Origin: Candidatus Hydrogenedentota bacterium
Lineage (GTDB): Bacteria > Hydrogenedentota > Hydrogenedentia > Hydrogenedentales > SLHB01
Length of the DNA: 8,319 nucleotides
Reading direction: 5' to 3'
Assembly: GCA_022706165.1 (NCBI GenBank)
Contig: JAKJDA010000048.1
Coordinates: 4,058-12,376, forward strand
The translations under genes were made by a program, and so were the position numbers. Position 1 is the stretch's first letter, and each line of letters begins with the position of its first letter. This document shows positions 6,343-8,319 of this stretch, one piece after another. Below the pieces are notes generated by a model. It ran no database searches. It saw only the letters and a list, made by a program, of their open reading frames with translations, and was not told the origin of the DNA.

Positions 6343-7482
6343 ATGAAACCGGTCAATTTCAGTTTTCCAACGCAAATACAATTCGGTCCGGGAGTGCGCG
6401 CGCGTCTTGGCGATGTTTTGAAGACGCGCGGCAAGGCGCGACCGTTGGTTCTCACTGACCAAGGCGTCGCGGGACTTCCTTTTTTCAAGAGCATTGTGGC
6501 TGACCTCGACAAGGCCGGACTGGCCACGTTGGTCTTCTCCGGCGTGGTGGGCAATCCCGTGAAGTCGCAGGTGACGGCGGGCGTCGCAGCGTTCAAGACG
6601 CACAACGCCGACTCGCTGGTGGTCATTGGGGGAGGGGCGGCGCTCGATGTCGGCAAGGCCGTCGCGCTGATGGCGCATCACCCCGGCGATCTCTTCGACT
6701 ACGAAGACGACAAACCCGACGGGCTTCCCGTCGACAGGGAAATACCGTTTATCGTCGCGATGCCGACGACCTCGGGCACCGGCAGCGAAGTGGGCCGCAG
6801 CGCCGTGATTTCAGACGACGCAACGCACGTGAAGAAAATTGTCTTTTCGCCGCGCCTTCTTGCGCCCGTTGTGTTGGCCGATCCGGAGCTTACTCTCGGT
6901 CTCCCTGCGGGCATGACCGCCGCGACGGGGATGGACGCGTTGTCGCACTGTGTCGAAGCGTTTCTCTCCAAAGGCTTTCACCCCATGTGCGACGGCATTG
7001 CGTTGGAAGGCGTGCGTCTCGTGTCGCAGAGCCTCGTCGCTTGCGTCAAGGAGCCGAACGACATCGAAGCGCGCACGAACATGATGATGGCGTCGATGAT
7101 GGGCGCGGTCGCGTTTCAGAAGGGCTTGGGCGTAACGCATTCGCTCGCGCATTCGTTGTCCGCCGTATGCGACCTGCATCACGGGTTGGCGAACGCCATC
7201 ATGCTGCCCGCGGCCATGCGCTTCAACAAGAGCGCCGTCGCCGACCGCATGGCGCGCCTCGCCGCAACGGTCGGCGCGGGAACGACGGCGGATGCGTTCG
7301 TCGATTGGCTTGTGGCGCTCAATGCCGAAATCGGCACGCCCAAAACCCTCGGCGCGGTCGGCGTCCAGCGCGGGCATCTGAAGGCTCTTGTCGACATCGC
7401 CGTGGAGGACGTCTGCCACGGGTGCAACGAGAAGCCCGTCACCCGCGAGGATTTCGAAAGCCTGTTTGCCGAAGCCCTGTAG
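6343..7482 (+). CDS. Iron-containing (group III) alcohol dehydrogenase
   Basis: A 379-residue NAD(P)-dependent dehydrogenase, the usual length for the family, interconverting an alcohol and an aldehyde. ATG 6343 follows AGGAG (6328-6332) at 10-nt spacing. The N-terminal nucleotide-binding half carries FGPG at 14-17, VVIGGGAALDVGKA at 93-106 (the family motif GGGS is GGGA here) and MPTTSGTGSEV at 140-150. The C-terminal helical half has the metal ligands Asp198 and His202 in GMDALSH, His266 in GVTHSLAH and His280 in HHGLANA; the 14-residue gap between the last two matches FucO. It ends with CNEKPVTREDFESLFAEAL, like the usual 'NPr..t.e....l...a' tail. The metal may be Fe(II) or Zn(II). Next to a gamma-glutamyl-type ligase it could oxidise the alcohol of a gamma-glutamylated amino alcohol, but substrate and direction are inference. 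Confidence 0.95.
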   Translation: MKPVNFSFPTQIQFGPGVRARLGDVLKTRGKARPLVLTDQGVAGLPFFKSIVADLDKAGLATLVFSGVVGNPVKSQVTAGVAAFKTHNADSLVVIGGGAALDVGKAVALMAHHPGDLFDYEDDKPDGLPVDREIPFIVAMPTTSGTGSEVGRSAVISDDATHVKKIVFSPRLLAPVVLADPELTLGLPAGMTAATGMDALSHCVEAFLSKGFHPMCDGIALEGVRLVSQSLVACVKEPNDIEARTNMMMASMMGAVAFQKGLGVTHSLAHSLSAVCDLHHGLANAIMLPAAMRFNKSAVADRMARLAATVGAGTTADAFVDWLVALNAEIGTPKTLGAVGVQRGHLKALVDIAVEDVCHGCNEKPVTREDFESLFAEAL

Positions 7483-7514
7483 GATTTCGCTACGGTTGCG
7501 GAATGTCTTTGTGG

Positions 7515-7544
7515 ACAGCGCCCGGTCTCTGGGCCGGGCGCTGT
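7515..7544. terminator. Bidirectional hairpin between convergent genes
   Basis: ACAGCGCCCGG (7515-7525) and CCGGGCGCTGT (7534-7544) are a perfect 11-bp inverted repeat with an 8-base loop. It sits between the stop of the alcohol dehydrogenase (7482) and the stop of the convergent aldehyde dehydrogenase (7547), two bases from the latter. Position and strength fit a shared terminator. Neither side has a clean T tract, so release may need Rho or the structure may mainly protect transcript ends. Confidence 0.7.
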
Positions 7545-7546
7545 TG

Positions 7547-8319
7547 CTATCTCGGAATCTCGACGCGCAGGTGCATGCTCTTCAGGCGGCTGAGGTGCAG
7601 CAGCCCGTAGCGGGAGAGCGTTGCGCCGCGGCCCGTGTCTTTCACGCCGCACCATGGCAGTGCAGGGTCCAGGAAGTCGCAGCGGTTCATGTAGAACGTG
7701 CCGGTTTCGATACGCGCGCCGATGCGAATCGCGCGCTCGATGTCCATCGTCCAAATCGACGCCGTCAGGCCGTAGGGGCTGTCGTTCATGTAACGTATGG
7801 CTTCCTCGTCGCCCGACACCGGCGTAATGCCGATGACCGGCCCAAAACTCTCCTCTTGCATCAGGGAACAACTCTGTGGCGCGTCAACCACGACAGCCGG
7901 AGCAGCAAACCAACCTTGCTTGGGAACATCGAAACTTTTCGGGTCCAACGCCAGTTTTCCGCCGGCGCGCACGGCATCCTCCACTTGTTTGGCCAGAAAA
8001 GCCGTGGCCGACTTCGAGGCCAGCGGGCCGATGGAGGTCGTGGAGGCCATCGGGTCGCCCAACACATAGGCGCGCGTGCGCTCGGCATACGCATCGATGA
8101 AGCGGTCGTAGATGGCGCGATCGACATAGATGCGCTCGACCGCGCAGCACGACTGTCCCGCGTTGTAGAACGCACCGTCGATGCAATTGTCCACGGCGAA
8201 ATCGAAGTCCGCATCCGCGCATACATACGCCGGGTCCTTGCCGCCAAGTTCCAGGCCGACATCGATGAAGCGTCCTGCGGCGCTGCGATTGACCTGGCGG
8301 CCGCCCTCGACCGAACCCG
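7547..8319 (-). CDS. NAD(P)-dependent aldehyde dehydrogenase, C-terminal part (5' truncated by the window)
   Basis: The minus-strand frame is open from the window edge to a TAG at 7549-7547, about 256 residues, roughly the C-terminal half of a normal enzyme of about 450-500. The internal GTG at 8194 is not the start, since coding motifs continue before it. From the window edge the protein reads GSVEGGRQV, then LELGGKDPAYV with the general-base Glu (codon 8251-8249), then FYNAGQSCCAVERIYVD with the nucleophile Cys (codon 8149-8147). The Glu-Cys distance is 34 residues, exactly that of Glu268/Cys302 in the family. Later come EESFGPVIGITPV, NDSPYGLTASIWT, GTFYMNRCDFLDPALPW and GVKDTGRG, ending in SRLKSMHLRVEIPR. 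It oxidises an aldehyde to the acid. It converges on the ligase-dehydrogenase operon and could complete the same alcohol-to-acid route, though it is transcribed separately. Confidence 0.93.
   Translation of the reverse strand, partial: GSVEGGRQVNRSAAGRFIDVGLELGGKDPAYVCADADFDFAVDNCIDGAFYNAGQSCCAVERIYVDRAIYDRFIDAYAERTRAYVLGDPMASTTSIGPLASKSATAFLAKQVEDAVRAGGKLALDPKSFDVPKQGWFAAPAVVVDAPQSCSLMQEESFGPVIGITPVSGDEEAIRYMNDSPYGLTASIWTMDIERAIRIGARIETGTFYMNRCDFLDPALPWCGVKDTGRGATLSRYGLLHLSRLKSMHLRVEIPR

Noticed and set aside
6031..6681. Minus-strand 216-residue frame across the ligase-dehydrogenase junction
   Set aside because: It overlaps two well-supported genes, has low-complexity Arg-rich translation and no domain. 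It is a shadow.
7179..7871. Minus-strand 230-residue frame spanning the end of the alcohol dehydrogenase and the aldehyde dehydrogenase
   Set aside because: It conflicts with both real genes and crosses the terminator hairpin; its translation is Arg/Pro/His-rich.

Overview
The window looks like a chromosomal stretch from a GC-rich, Gram-negative-type bacterium. The support is a diderm-style lipoprotein, a bacterial HtpG, a tRNA gene with an encoded CCA end and strong AGGAGG-like ribosome binding sites. Nothing here fixes the phylum. The partial first gene recalls proteins I associate with Planctomycetota, Lentisphaerota or Hydrogenedentota genomes, but that is an impression from memory. I see no phage, transposon, CRISPR or rRNA sequence.

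Left part (1-1727): the 3' end of an unrecognised, possibly PHP-like or TIM-barrel metal hydrolase (to 474); a 99-bp gap with a weak hairpin; and a SurA/PpiC-like lipoprotein (574-1647). Five bases after that stop lies the 3' CCA end of a convergent tRNA-Arg(CCU) gene.

Middle (1776-3887): htpG (Hsp90) on the minus strand, complete, with its own RBS. It is followed by a 210-bp divergent intergenic region holding two good back-to-back sigma-70-like promoters, one for htpG and one for the rightward genes. A 12-bp-period direct repeat sits at the predicted htpG start site.

Right part (3888-8319): three co-directional, closely spaced genes, likely one operon. They are a thymidylate-synthase-fold protein that keeps the nucleotide-binding and catalytic residues but lacks the usual C-terminus, a glutamine-synthetase-family ligase, and a group III iron-type alcohol dehydrogenase. 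A perfect 11-bp hairpin separates them from a convergent, 5'-truncated aldehyde dehydrogenase.

The ligase, alcohol dehydrogenase and aldehyde dehydrogenase fit a gamma-glutamylation route for an amine or amino alcohol: protect the amine as a gamma-glutamyl amide, oxidise the alcohol to an aldehyde, then to an acid. This is inference from families and order. The most interesting point is the divergent thymidylate-synthase homologue placed first in that operon, which does not obviously belong to amine catabolism. It could point to nucleotide or nucleoside modification, or simply be a co-transcribed neighbour.
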